From Paracoccaceae bacterium (lineage in GTDB: Bacteria > Pseudomonadota > Alphaproteobacteria > Rhodobacterales > Rhodobacteraceae), in NCBI GenBank assembly GCA_027489375.1, contig JAIXZW010000007.1, positions 186,001 to 250,000 on the forward strand: a stretch of 64,000 nucleotides of DNA, written 5' to 3'. A program made the position numbers and the translations under genes. This document shows positions 18,512 through 27,542 of the stretch, piece by piece. How positions within the stretch are numbered: position 1 is the first letter of the stretch; each line of letters opens with the position of its first letter. The notes beneath the pieces were generated by a model, which was not told the DNA's origin, did not search any database, and was given only the letters and a program-made list of their open reading frames with translations.

Positions 18512-19900
18512 ATGACCACCTTCGCCGAACTCGGCCTCTCGACCAAGCTTCTGAAAGCCTTGGAAAAAACCAACCTCAAGGACCCGACGCCGATTCAGGC
18601 GCAGGCCATCCCCCACATCATGAAGGGCCGCGACCTCATGGGTCTGGCCCAGACCGGCACCGGCAAGACCGCGGCCTTCGGCCTGCCGCTGCTGCACCGC
18701 ATCCTCGACATCGGCCACCCGCCCGCGCCCCGCACCGTGCGCGCGCTGATCCTTGCGCCCACGCGCGAGCTGGTCACGCAAATCCATGACAACCTTACCA
18801 TTTTCACCAAAGGCACCCCCGCCAAGGTCATCATGGTCGTCGGCGGCGCCTCGCTGAACCGTCAGGCGATGAACCTCGCCCGCGGCGCCGACGTGCTGGT
18901 CGCCACCCCCGGCCGCCTGATCGACCTTCTGGAACGCGGCGACGTCGACCTGCAAGCCACCGGCTATCTGGTGCTGGACGAGGCGGACCACATGCTCGAC
19001 ATGGGCTTCATCCATGCGCTCCGCCGCATCGCCAAGCATATTCCCGTGAAACGTCAAACACTTCTCTTCTCGGCCACCATGCCGAAAGACATCGAGGAAA
19101 TCGCCGACACCTACCTCCGCGACCCCGTCCGCGTGCAGGTCGCCCCCCCCGGCAAGCCGGTGGAACGCATCGTTCAAGGCGTCCACTTCATCCCCAACGG
19201 CGACAAGGCGCGACTGCTCGAGGAATACCTCAAAAAGCACCCGACCGAACAGGCGCTCGTCTTCGGCCGCACCAAGCATGGCTCTGAAAAGCTTGCCAAA
19301 TTGCTTGGCACATGGGGCTTCAAGGTGGGCAGCATCCACGGCAACAAAAGCCAGAACCAGCGCGACCGCACCCTGACCGAATTCCGCAACGGCGAACTTG
19401 ACGTCCTTGTCGCCACCGACGTCGCCGCCCGCGGCATCGACATTCCCGGCGTCCGCCATGTCTACAACTTCGACCTGCCCAACGTGCCGGAAAACTACGT
19501 CCACCGCATCGGCCGCACCGCCCGCGCAGGCGCCGAAGGCACCGCAGTCGCCTTCTGCGCTCCGGCCGAGATGGACGAACTCCGCGCCGTGGAAAAGGTG
19601 ATGAAAAAGGCGATTCCGGTCATCGGCGGTGCGCCGTGGTCGGCCGAAATGGTCGCCGCAGCCCCGAAACCCGGCCAGAACCGCGGCCAACGCCCCGGCG
19701 GCGGCCGCCCCGGCCAGCCCAAGGCGCAGGGTCAGGCGACCAAATCCTACGCCCCGCGCGGCGACGGCAAACCGCAGGGCAAGCCGCAAGGCAAACCGCA
19801 GGGCGCCAAACCCGCCCGCCCGATGGGCGGCGGCCAAAGCCCCAGCCGTCCGAACAGCGCCAAACCCGCCCGCCCGCAGCAGAACCGCCGCCCGGGCTAA
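18512..19900 (+). CDS. rhlE: DEAD-box RNA helicase, RhlE type
   Basis: This 462-residue ATP-dependent RNA helicase has all motifs in order: Q motif DPTPIQAQAIP, I AQTGTGKT, Ia PTRELVTQ, II DEAD (VLDEADHMLD), III SATMP, V ARGIDIPG and VI HRIGRTARAG. The tail after residue 385 is Gly/Pro/Gln/Arg-rich with repeats of KPQG and is probably disordered and RNA-binding. Such helicases act in ribosome assembly and RNA turnover. The ATG at 18512 with AGGAAAG upstream is chosen over an ATG seven codons earlier. A long structured region precedes it. Confidence 0.92.
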   Translation: MTTFAELGLSTKLLKALEKTNLKDPTPIQAQAIPHIMKGRDLMGLAQTGTGKTAAFGLPLLHRILDIGHPPAPRTVRALILAPTRELVTQIHDNLTIFTKGTPAKVIMVVGGASLNRQAMNLARGADVLVATPGRLIDLLERGDVDLQATGYLVLDEADHMLDMGFIHALRRIAKHIPVKRQTLLFSATMPKDIEEIADTYLRDPVRVQVAPPGKPVERIVQGVHFIPNGDKARLLEEYLKKHPTEQALVFGRTKHGSEKLAKLLGTWGFKVGSIHGNKSQNQRDRTLTEFRNGELDVLVATDVAARGIDIPGVRHVYNFDLPNVPENYVHRIGRTARAGAEGTAVAFCAPAEMDELRAVEKVMKKAIPVIGGAPWSAEMVAAAPKPGQNRGQRPGGGRPGQPKAQGQATKSYAPRGDGKPQGKPQGKPQGAKPARPMGGGQSPSRPNSAKPARPQQNRRPG

Positions 19901-19918
19901 GGCAGCACGGCAAAGGCC

Positions 19919-19999
19919 TTTTCACCTTTGCCCAAATACTCTCGGGGGGAAGCCCGCAGGTTCCCCGAACCTGCGGGCGCGGGGGGCAGACGGCCCCCC
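19919..19999 (+). repeat. mosaic intergenic repeat (CTCGGGGGG core), copy 1
   Basis: TTCACCTTTGCCCAAATA, then CTCTCGGGGGG, is followed by a variable hairpin (CCCGCAGGTTC/GAACCTGCGGG) and the constant hairpin GGGGGGC-AGACG-GCCCCCC. The same order of parts recurs at 20714, 30520, 30607, 38336 and 38427. It lies between rhlE and tdk. Confidence 0.85.
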
Positions 20000-20046
20000 G
20001 ACTTTCCACCCTTCCAAGGCCCGGCGCGATGCGCTAATCCGCCCGC

Positions 20047-20625
20047 ATGGCAAAGCTCTACTTCCATTACTCGACCATGAACGCGGGGAAATCGACCCTG
20101 CTCCTGCAAGCCTCGCACAACTACCGCGAGGGGGGCATGGCCACCTATCTCCTCACCGCGCAATTCGACAATCGCGCGGGTCAGGGGCGCATCGCCTCGC
20201 GCATCGGCATCGGCGAAGCCGCCGACACCTTCGCCCCCGCCGACGACATGTTCGCCAAGATTTCCAACCGCTTGGCCCAAGGCCCCGTCGCCTGCGTCTT
20301 CGTGGACGAGGCGCAGTTCCTGTCCAAGGATCAGGTCTGGCAACTCGCCCGCGCCGTCGACGACCTCAAGACCCCCGTCATGTGCTACGGCCTGCGCGTC
20401 GATTTCCAAGGCAACCTCTTCCCCGGCTCGGCCGCCCTTCTGGCATGGGCCGACGAGATGCGCGAAGTCCGCACCATCTGCCATTGCGGCAAGAAGGCCA
20501 CGATGGTCATCCGCCGCGGTCCCGATGGCAAGGCGCTGAAAACCGGCGAACAGGTGGTGATCGGCGGCAACGAAACCTATGTCAGCCTCTGCCGCAAACA
20601 CTGGCGCGAGGCGGTCGGCGACTGA
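20047..20625 (+). CDS. tdk: thymidine kinase, type II
   Basis: This 192-residue enzyme phosphorylates thymidine (and deoxyuridine) for salvage. The P-loop is MNAGKSTLLL near residue 11, the DxxQ-type motif is FVDEAQFLS near residue 84, and the C-terminal zinc ligands are CHCGK and CRKHW. The length is normal. Together with the deo genes further along, it closes the pyrimidine-salvage route. The double-hairpin element copy B begins on the base after its stop codon. Confidence 0.95.
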   Translation: MAKLYFHYSTMNAGKSTLLLQASHNYREGGMATYLLTAQFDNRAGQGRIASRIGIGEAADTFAPADDMFAKISNRLAQGPVACVFVDEAQFLSKDQVWQLARAVDDLKTPVMCYGLRVDFQGNLFPGSAALLAWADEMREVRTICHCGKKATMVIRRGPDGKALKTGEQVVIGGNETYVSLCRKHWREAVGD

Positions 20626-20670
20626 CAAATTCCTTCGAAGGAATTTGCAAAACTCTTCCAAGAGTTTTGC
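20626..20670. repeat. double-hairpin intergenic element, copy B
   Basis: CAAATTCCTT-CG-AAGGAATTTG (20626-20647) is joined, sharing a G, to GCAAAACTCT-TCCA-AGAGTTTTGC (20647-20670). It starts immediately after the tdk stop, so it may act as the tdk 3' end structure. Confidence 0.85.
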
Positions 20671-20713
20671 GCCCCTCCCCCAAGACGCCCGCATCGCCCC
20701 GCGCAAAGCAAAA

Positions 20714-20780
20714 GGGGGGCCGTCTGCCCCCCTCGCCGCCAAGGCGGCTCACCCCCCGAGGATATTTGGGCCAGTGTGAA
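20714..20780 (-). repeat. mosaic intergenic repeat (CTCGGGGGG core), copy 2
   Basis: Read on the minus strand: TTCACACTGGCCCAAATA, TCCTCGGGGGG, the variable hairpin GAGCCGCC/GGCGGC and the constant hairpin GGGGGGC-AGACG-GCCCCCC. It lies between the convergent tdk and DMT transporter genes. Confidence 0.85.
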
Positions 20781-20797
20781 AGCCGCAAAGGGGCAGC

Positions 20798-21721
20798 TCA
20801 CGCCGCCGCGACCGCCTTCCCGCGCAGCGCGATCATCGACCCCGCCGCCACGATCAGCGCCATGCCGACCACCGCAAGCGGTGCCAACCCCGTCCCCCAA
20901 AGCATCCAGGTCCAGAAGGCAGACGCGGGCAGGATCACATATTCCAGCACGCTCGCCTTGGCCGCGTCGGTGATCTGATAGGCGCGGATCATCATCACCA
21001 CCCCGACCAGCGATCCCGCGGCCTGTACGAAGGTCCAGAAATAGAACGTCCCCGACGGCCAGACCGGCCCGCGTTGCAGGAACCCCGCCGCCCCTTCGGG
21101 CACGACAAGCGGCATCGCCGTCAGCACCACCATCCCGATCGCGCCAAGGATGCCCAGCGCCACGAAGAACCCCGCGACCAGCGTGGCCGCGCTTTCCTCG
21201 GCGCACCATTCCCGCGTCGCGATATTGCCCATCGCATACATCGCCCCCGCCAGCACCGGCAGCACCGCGGGAAGCGAGGCCCCCGCCATCGCCTCGGGTC
21301 CCAGCACAAGGATCACCCCCGCAAAGCCCAGAACCACCGCCAGCACCTGCACCGGCCCGATCTTCTGCCCGTAGACGAAGCGCGAGATCAGCAAGACCCA
21401 GATCGGTGCCGAAAACAGCCCCGCCGCCACCAGCGCCACGTCAAGGAAGGCCAGCGCCCCGAAATAGATCAGCATCGCGAGGCCATGGATCGCCGACCGC
21501 GCCGCCACGCCCCCCCAGCGCACGGGGCGCACGCGGAACCCCGCCGCATAGGAGGCCACGGCCAGCAGGACCATCGCCATGCAGGTCCGCGTGAAGTGGA
21601 ACTGCCACAGCCCGACCTCGGACGCGATCACCCGCACATAGTTGTCGGTAAAGCCGATCACCATCGCATAGACGAAGATGAACCCCGTCGCGGCCAGCAC
21701 CCTGTCGCTTTGTCCCATCAT
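20798..21721 (-). CDS. EamA/DMT family transporter
   Basis: This 307-residue inner-membrane protein has about ten hydrophobic helices in two EamA-type halves (VLAATGFIFVYAMVIGFTDN at the start and a second half from about residue 155). DMT proteins of this size export or import small metabolites; the substrate is unknown. It is divergent from the acyl-CoA ligase gene across about 100 bp, but functional linkage is not shown. Confidence 0.82.
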   Translation of the reverse strand: MMGQSDRVLAATGFIFVYAMVIGFTDNYVRVIASEVGLWQFHFTRTCMAMVLLAVASYAAGFRVRPVRWGGVAARSAIHGLAMLIYFGALAFLDVALVAAGLFSAPIWVLLISRFVYGQKIGPVQVLAVVLGFAGVILVLGPEAMAGASLPAVLPVLAGAMYAMGNIATREWCAEESAATLVAGFFVALGILGAIGMVVLTAMPLVVPEGAAGFLQRGPVWPSGTFYFWTFVQAAGSLVGVVMMIRAYQITDAAKASVLEYVILPASAFWTWMLWGTGLAPLAVVGMALIVAAGSMIALRGKAVAAA

Positions 21722-21824
21722 TGCGCCTTCTTGAAACTCTCGCCTCCTTGGTGAACCCTGCTAATCTCGGACCTGCACGCCTGAAAGCGACATTGCAGGT
21801 GCCATTGCTGGGGGAGTTGACGAA

Positions 21825-23456
21825 ATGGGTTGGTTGGCCGACGAGACGGGGCTGGAAAAATGCGCGGCGAATTACACGCCGCTGACGCCGCTCTCCTTCC
21901 TGAAACGCGCGGCGGACATCCATGCGAACCGCACCGCCGTGGTGTGGAAATCGACCCGCCTGACCTATGCCGATTACGCCGCCGAAGTCTCGCGCATGGC
22001 CTCTGCCCTCGCCCGCCACGGCATCACCCCGGGCGATGTGGTGGCAACGCTCATCCCCAACATCCCCCAGCAGGCGGTCGCCCATTTCGGCGTCCCTGCG
22101 GCGGGGGCGATCCTGAACACCATCAACACCCGCCTCGACGCCGATACCGTGGCCTATATCTTCGGCCATGCGGGGGCAAAGATCGTCCTCTGCGACACCG
22201 CCTTCCTCCCGCTTGCGGAAGAGGCGATCAAGCGCATGGACACCGGCCCCGCCCCGCAAATCGTCGAGGTGGTGGACCACGGCTTCACCGCCACCGGCCA
22301 TTACCTGACCTATGACGCGCTTCTGGCGCAGGGCGACCCCGCCGCGGCATGGGTGATGCCCGAGGACGAATGGGAATCCATCGCCATCAACTACACCTCC
22401 GGCACCACGGGCCGGCCCAAGGGCGTGGTCTACCACCATCGCGGGGCTTACCTCTCGGCCACCGCCAACATCCTGTCGTGGCGCATGGTGCTGCACCCCG
22501 TCTACCTGACCATCGTGCCCTTGTTCCACTGCAACGGCTGGACCCATACGTGGATGACCCCGATCCTTGCCGGAACGCTCGTCTGCTGCCGCGACATCAC
22601 GGCGAAAGCGATCTATGACGCCATCGCCGACGAAGGCGTCACCCATTTCGGCGGCGCGCCCATCGTGCTCAACACCATCATCAACGCCCCCGACAGCGAC
22701 CGCCGCCCCTTCGACCACATCGTCGAGGTCTTCACCGCAGGCGCCCCCCCGCCCGCCGCCACCCTCGCCGCCTTCGAGCCGCTCGGCTTCAATGTGACCC
22801 AAGTCTACGGCCTCACGGAAACCTACGGTCCCGCCACCGAATGCACATGGCGCGACGAATGGAACGGCGCGACCAAGGACGAGCGCGCCGCCTACAAGGC
22901 CCGAACGGGTGTGGCCATGCCCATGCTCGAAGGGGCCGAGGTGCATGATACCCAAGGCCGCCCCGTTCCCCGCGACGGCCAGCACCTTGGCGAAATCGCC
23001 ATGCGCGGCAACATGGTGATGAAGGGCTATTACAAGAACCCCAAAGCCACCGCCGAGGCGTTCAAGGGCGGCTGGTTCCGCTCCGGCGACATCGCCTTCC
23101 AGCACCCGGACGGCTACATCAAGATCACCGACCGCGCCAAGGACATCATCATCTCGGGCGGCGAGAACGTCAGCTCGGTCGAGGTCGAGGGCGCATTGAT
23201 GCACCACCCCGCCGTCAGCCTTTGCGCCGTGGTCGCAAAGCCAGACGAGAAATGGGGCGAGGTGCCTTGCGCCTTCGTCGAGTTGAAAGCCGGCGCCACC
23301 GCGACCGAAGCCGAACTCATCGCCCATTGCCGCAGCCGCCTCGCAGGGTTCAAGACACCCAAACACGTGGTCTTTGCCGACCTGCCCAAGACATCGACGG
23401 GCAAGATCCAGAAATTCGAACTCCGCGCCGTGGCGAAGCTGATGGATTCCGCCTGA
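21825..23456 (+). CDS. acyl-CoA synthetase (medium-chain/DmdB-like AMP-forming ligase)
   Basis: This 543-residue adenylate-forming ligase has the AMP motif INYTSGTTGRPKGVVYHH near residue 188, FTAGAPPP, YGLTETYGP near 330, SGDIAF, and the C-terminal lysine loop TSTGKIQKFELR. It joins an acid to CoA through an acyl-AMP. The start (MGWLADETGLEKCAAN) resembles marine and Rhodobacteraceae ligases acting on short or medium acids, including the DmdB type that activates 3-methylmercaptopropionate. I cannot separate these from sequence alone. GGGGAG precedes the ATG. Confidence 0.85.
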   Translation: MGWLADETGLEKCAANYTPLTPLSFLKRAADIHANRTAVVWKSTRLTYADYAAEVSRMASALARHGITPGDVVATLIPNIPQQAVAHFGVPAAGAILNTINTRLDADTVAYIFGHAGAKIVLCDTAFLPLAEEAIKRMDTGPAPQIVEVVDHGFTATGHYLTYDALLAQGDPAAAWVMPEDEWESIAINYTSGTTGRPKGVVYHHRGAYLSATANILSWRMVLHPVYLTIVPLFHCNGWTHTWMTPILAGTLVCCRDITAKAIYDAIADEGVTHFGGAPIVLNTIINAPDSDRRPFDHIVEVFTAGAPPPAATLAAFEPLGFNVTQVYGLTETYGPATECTWRDEWNGATKDERAAYKARTGVAMPMLEGAEVHDTQGRPVPRDGQHLGEIAMRGNMVMKGYYKNPKATAEAFKGGWFRSGDIAFQHPDGYIKITDRAKDIIISGGENVSSVEVEGALMHHPAVSLCAVVAKPDEKWGEVPCAFVELKAGATATEAELIAHCRSRLAGFKTPKHVVFADLPKTSTGKIQKFELRAVAKLMDSA

Positions 23457-23576
23457 CGCCAAACCTGCAATCCCGCCTGCGGGAAAGGTCGTGTAATGAG
23501 TGCTTCCTTGTGGCGACGTCTGCGCTGCGCTATCGTTTCAACACACGTAAATGACGCCTCCGGCCAACCACCCCGC

Positions 23577-24596
23577 ATGACCGCGCTCAAGAAATACCAG
23601 AGGCTGGAAAGCCCCGGCCTCTGGCGCGATACGCCCGATGCGCAGCGGCGCGAGGTGATCGTCGCTTTCCGCGATGCGACCCTCGTGCTCACCGATCCGC
23701 GCACCGAACGGCCCATCACCCATTGGTCGCTCCCCGCGCTGATCCGGCTCAATCCCGGCACCCACCCCGCCCTCTACGCCCCCGGTCCCGACGCCGACGA
23801 AACGCTCGAGGTCGAGGATGCCGACATGATCGGCGCGCTCGAAACCGTGCTCGCCGTGGTGCGCCGCCGCACGGCCCGCCCGGGGCGGTTGCGCGGCTCG
23901 CTCATCGCGGGGCTGACGCTGGCGATCCTCGGCGTGGGCGTGGTCTTCGTGCCGGACGCGCTGTTGCGCCATACGGCGGGGATGCTGCCCTTTGCCACCC
24001 GCGCGGCCATCGGTCAGGCGGCGCTGTCCGATGTGATCCGCCTGACGGGGAAACCCTGCTCCTCGCCGCTTGGCGACCGCGCGCTCTCGCTTCTGTCCGA
24101 GCGGCTTTTCGGCGGGGCGGGGCCGACGCTTCTGGTGATGCGTCAGGGCGTGACGGGGGCGACCCACCTGCCCGGCAACCTGATCCTGCTCTCGGCCGAA
24201 ACGCTCAAGGTGCCGCTGCCCGAAGCACTGGCAGGCTACGCCCTTGCCGAAACCACCGCCGCCGCGGGGGCCGACCCGATCCTTCCGGTCCTCGGCCATG
24301 CGGGCCTGCCCGCCACCGTCCGCCTGCTGACCACCGGAACCCTGCCGCAATCCGCGATGCAGGGCTATGGCGAGGTGCTGCTGAAAGCCGCCCCCGCCGC
24401 CCTCCCGCCCGAAACCTTGCTTGCGGCCTTCGAGAAAGCCGCCGTCTCCTCGGCCCCCTACGCCTATGCGCTGGACCCTTCGGGCGAAACCACCCTCTCG
24501 CTGATCGAGGCCGACCCCTATCGCGGCGGCAGCCCCCGCGCGCTTCTGAACGCCGCCGACTGGGACAGCCTGCGCACCATCTGCGACGGGGCATGA
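23577..24596 (+). CDS. uncharacterised membrane-anchored protein
   Basis: I do not recognise this protein of about 339 residues. It has a soluble N-terminus with a PH-like opening (LWRDTPDAQRREVIVAFRDA), one clear membrane segment (LIAGLTLAILGVGVVFVPDALL, about residues 106-128) and a large C-terminal domain. The ATG at 23577 (MTALKKYQRLESPGLW) is preferred over a longer reading that lacks similarity to its surroundings. Codon use is like its neighbours. The minus-strand terminator at 24596 follows directly. Confidence 0.7.
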   Translation: MTALKKYQRLESPGLWRDTPDAQRREVIVAFRDATLVLTDPRTERPITHWSLPALIRLNPGTHPALYAPGPDADETLEVEDADMIGALETVLAVVRRRTARPGRLRGSLIAGLTLAILGVGVVFVPDALLRHTAGMLPFATRAAIGQAALSDVIRLTGKPCSSPLGDRALSLLSERLFGGAGPTLLVMRQGVTGATHLPGNLILLSAETLKVPLPEALAGYALAETTAAAGADPILPVLGHAGLPATVRLLTTGTLPQSAMQGYGEVLLKAAPAALPPETLLAAFEKAAVSSAPYAYALDPSGETTLSLIEADPYRGGSPRALLNAADWDSLRTICDGA

Positions 24597-24622
24597 AAAA
24601 GCCCCCTGTCCGCACAGGGGGC
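24596..24622 (-). terminator. terminator serving the SPOR-protein gene
   Basis: The stem GCCCCCTGT/ACAGGGGGC (24601-24609, 24614-24622) has a 4-base loop. The U-run is on the minus strand (AAAAA at 24596-24600), so it mainly ends leftward transcripts, and it may also help end the rightward gene. Confidence 0.75.
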
Positions 24623-24657
24623 CTTCCACACCTTTACCCGTTTCTGCTCGACGGTAA

Positions 24658-25854
24658 CTACCTCACGAAAGCATCGGCAAAACCTGCGGCCCGCACCGCC
24701 GCCAGCGCGGCATAGACATCGTCCGGCGATCCGAACGGCCCCGCCATCACCACGGCCAGCCCCCGCGCCCGCGCCCGCGCCACGGGAAGGCCCGCCGCCG
24801 CAAGCCGCGCCGCCGCACCCTCGGCATTGGCGGGCACGCCGAAACTGCCCACCTGCACATAGCGGGCGCCAAGCGCCGAGGGTTCGGATTTGGACGAAAC
24901 GGTGAAACTGCCCCCGCTCTCGGCATAGCCGCCCGTCATCACAGCCGTTGCCGCCGCCCGACGCCCGCGCGGGGTGTCACCCACCAGCCTTGCCGGAACC
25001 TTGCGCGTCCAGACCTGATCCTGCGCCGCTTGTCCCCGCGCCGTGCCGACGCCGCGCAACGGGTTCAGACGGTCATCCTTCCATGCGGGCACATAACCCG
25101 CAGGAGCGGCCACGGAAGCCGAAGCCACCCGCACCTCGCGCCCGCCCGACCGCACCGCCGAAGGCTGCCCCAAGGGGGCCGGGGCGGCACGCAATGGCGC
25201 ATCCGCAGGTCCCTCCTCGAAGGCCGCGCCCACACCCGCCGCAGCGAATGTCGGCGACCGCAAGCCGCGCAACTGCCCGTCGCCCGGCGCGCACACCAGC
25301 ACCGTCCCGCCATTCGTCAAAGGCAACCGCTTCAGGCTGGGGGCCGAGGCAGGGCAGGTCACGCCCCCCGCCGAGGCCGCAACCGAAGCCCCCGGTTTCA
25401 CCGTCACCATCAGCGGCGAAGGGGCCGCCGCAGCGACCACGGGCGCAGCCGGCGGCAAAGTCGGGATCGCCCGCCCCACCCGCGCAGGCGGCGGCACATA
25501 GCTCGCTTCGGGAACCGCCCCTGCGGTCCGCATCACCGGCTGTTGCGCGGGCATCTGGCGCGGTGCAGGCTCCGGCGCGGCCTGCGCGACCGCCACCGCC
25601 CCCTTGCCGCCAAAGGTCGGCGGATAGCCGCACAGCACCTTGCGGTTCGATCCGACGCGGGGCACCCACGAGACGTTCCCGCCCACTCCCGCACGCAGGA
25701 AGACACAGCCACGGCTGTCGATATATTGCATGCCCTTGTAGCCCGCAGGCGGCAATTCCTTCGGCCCGCCGATCTGCGCGATGGTCTGCGCCTCGGCAAA
25801 GGACAATCCGACAAAGGCCGCCAAAAGGGCAGCCGCCAGCAATCTGATACTCAT
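24658..25854 (-). CDS. SPOR domain-containing envelope protein
   Basis: This 398-residue protein has a signal peptide (MSIRLLAAALLAAFVGLSFAEA) and a Pro/Ala-rich, probably disordered middle (residues about 95-330). The C-terminal SPOR domain (RYVQVGSFGVPANAEGAAAR onward) would bind denuded glycan strands of septal peptidoglycan. The N-terminal third has three Cys (GCVF, LCGYP, VTCPA), which may form disulphides in the periplasm. The ATG at 25854 has a GGGGG tract upstream. It is a single gene, upstream of and co-directional with nothing close. Confidence 0.82.
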   Translation of the reverse strand: MSIRLLAAALLAAFVGLSFAEAQTIAQIGGPKELPPAGYKGMQYIDSRGCVFLRAGVGGNVSWVPRVGSNRKVLCGYPPTFGGKGAVAVAQAAPEPAPRQMPAQQPVMRTAGAVPEASYVPPPARVGRAIPTLPPAAPVVAAAAPSPLMVTVKPGASVAASAGGVTCPASAPSLKRLPLTNGGTVLVCAPGDGQLRGLRSPTFAAAGVGAAFEEGPADAPLRAAPAPLGQPSAVRSGGREVRVASASVAAPAGYVPAWKDDRLNPLRGVGTARGQAAQDQVWTRKVPARLVGDTPRGRRAAATAVMTGGYAESGGSFTVSSKSEPSALGARYVQVGSFGVPANAEGAAARLAAAGLPVARARARGLAVVMAGPFGSPDDVYAALAAVRAAGFADAFVR

Positions 25855-25921
25855 GACTACCCCCAAGTAGCGTGGGAGCAATCATGCGATAGTGTCACGC
25901 CCGAGTAAAGCGAAACGTGGC

Positions 25922-26554
25922 TTATTTTGTGCCGAACATGCGGTCGCCCGCATCCCCTAGTCCCGGCACGATATAACCGTGGTCGTTCAGGTGGCTGTCG
26001 ACCGAGGCTGTCACGATGGGAACGTCGGGATGCGCCTCCTTCATCCGCTTGATCCCTTCGGGTGCGGCAAGCAGGCACAGGAAGCGGATGTTTTTCGCCC
26101 CCTTCGACTTGATCAGGTCGATGGCCGCCGCACTGGAATTCCCCGTGGCCAGCATGGGATCGACCACGATCACCACCCGATCCTCAAGCTGTTCGGGCAG
26201 CTTGCAATAGTATTGCACGGGTTGCAGCGTCTCGGGATCGCGGTAAAGCCCCACGAACCCCACCCGCGCCGCGGGGATCAATTCGAGAATCCCGTCCAGA
26301 AGGCCATTCCCCGCCCGCAGGATCGACACCAGCGCAAGCTTCTTGCCGTCGATGGTCGGCGCATCCATCGGCTCGAGCGGCGTCTCGATCCGCTTCGTCG
26401 TCATCGGCAGACCCCGCGTCACCTCATAGGCAAGCAGCAGGCTGATTTCGCGCAGCAACTGCCGGAAGGACGCGGTCGACGTGTCCTTCTCCCGCATCAG
26501 GGTCAGCTTGTGCTGCACCAGCGGGTGCGAAACGACGGTCAGATGGTCCAGCAT
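25922..26554 (-). CDS. upp: uracil phosphoribosyltransferase
   Basis: This 210-residue enzyme makes UMP from uracil and PRPP. The PRPP loop is [18 protein letters not shown] near residue 125, and the uracil-binding tail [17 protein letters not shown] is typical of the family. It is the last gene of the cdd-deoA-deoB-add-upp unit, placed 10 bp after add. Confidence 0.96.
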   Translation of the reverse strand: MLDHLTVVSHPLVQHKLTLMREKDTSTASFRQLLREISLLLAYEVTRGLPMTTKRIETPLEPMDAPTIDGKKLALVSILRAGNGLLDGILELIPAARVGFVGLYRDPETLQPVQYYCKLPEQLEDRVVIVVDPMLATGNSSAAAIDLIKSKGAKNIRFLCLLAAPEGIKRMKEAHPDVPIVTASVDSHLNDHGYIVPGLGDAGDRMFGTK

Positions 26555-26564
26555 GGACGCCCCC

Positions 26565-27542
26565 TCAGAGCTTTTTCAAAATCCTCTCGCGGGTATCGGC
26601 GTCACAAAAGGCCGCGTCAAGCGAGGCCCGCGCAATCCCCGCAAAAACCCCCTCGTCCCAGTCGAAAGCGCGGTTCAGCATCTCGTATTCCCGCGCCATC
26701 GTCGTGTGGAAGAACGGCGGATCGTCGGTCGAGATCGTGACCTTCACCCCCCGCTCGTAAAGCTGCCCGATGGGATGCTGCCGCCAGCCCTTGTAGATGC
26801 CCAGCGCGATGTTCGACCCCGGACAGACCTCCAGCACCACGCCGCTCTCGGCCAGCTCGTCCACCAGCGCCAGATCCTCGATCGCCCTGACCCCATGCCC
26901 GATACGCTCGACACCCAAATCCCGCACTGCATCGCGGACCGAGTCAGGCCCGCCCCATTCCCCCGCATGGGCCGTCAGCCGCAACCCCGCCTCGCGCGCG
27001 CAGTCGAAGGACCACAGGAAATCCTTGGGTTTGCCGATCTTCTCATCCCCGGCGATGCCGAAACCCACGATGAAATCCCCCGCCGTCTCGGCCGCGCACA
27101 GCGCCGTCTCGCGCGCCTTGTCGGGGCCGAAATGCCGGATGCAGGTGATGATCCCGCGCAGGGTGACGCCCATCGTCGCCTCTGCCTTCTCGCCCGCTTC
27201 GCGGATCGCGTGCAGATACTCCCGCCACGCCCCCACATCCCGCCCGCCGCAGAAATCGGGCGACAGGAAGGTTTCGGAATAGACCACGCCACTTGCAGCG
27301 CTTTCCTCAAGCACGGCGAGCGTCAGACGGTAATAGTCCTCGGGCTTCACAAGCACGCTCGTCGCCGCCTCGTAGACCTTCAGGAAATCCCAGAAGTCCT
27401 TGTATTTGTAATCGCCCTTCGCATCGAAGATGCCGCCGATGTCGACCTTCTTCTCCTTGGCCAATCCGGCGATGAAGGCGGGCGGCGCCGCCCCTTCCAG
27501 ATGCAGGTGCAATTCCACTTTGGGCAATGCGGCAACGCTCAC
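26565..27542 (-). CDS. add: adenosine deaminase
   Basis: This 325-residue zinc enzyme deaminates adenosine (and deoxyadenosine) to inosine. The zinc and catalytic residues are visible: ELHLHLEG near residue 10, HAGEW near 190, IGHG and STDDPPF near 270. The start is a GTG at 27542 that overlaps the deoB stop as GTGA. The related adenine deaminase is the main alternative; the nucleoside-salvage context favours adenosine. Confidence 0.9.
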   Translation of the reverse strand: MSVAALPKVELHLHLEGAAPPAFIAGLAKEKKVDIGGIFDAKGDYKYKDFWDFLKVYEAATSVLVKPEDYYRLTLAVLEESAASGVVYSETFLSPDFCGGRDVGAWREYLHAIREAGEKAEATMGVTLRGIITCIRHFGPDKARETALCAAETAGDFIVGFGIAGDEKIGKPKDFLWSFDCAREAGLRLTAHAGEWGGPDSVRDAVRDLGVERIGHGVRAIEDLALVDELAESGVVLEVCPGSNIALGIYKGWRQHPIGQLYERGVKVTISTDDPPFFHTTMAREYEMLNRAFDWDEGVFAGIARASLDAAFCDADTRERILKKL

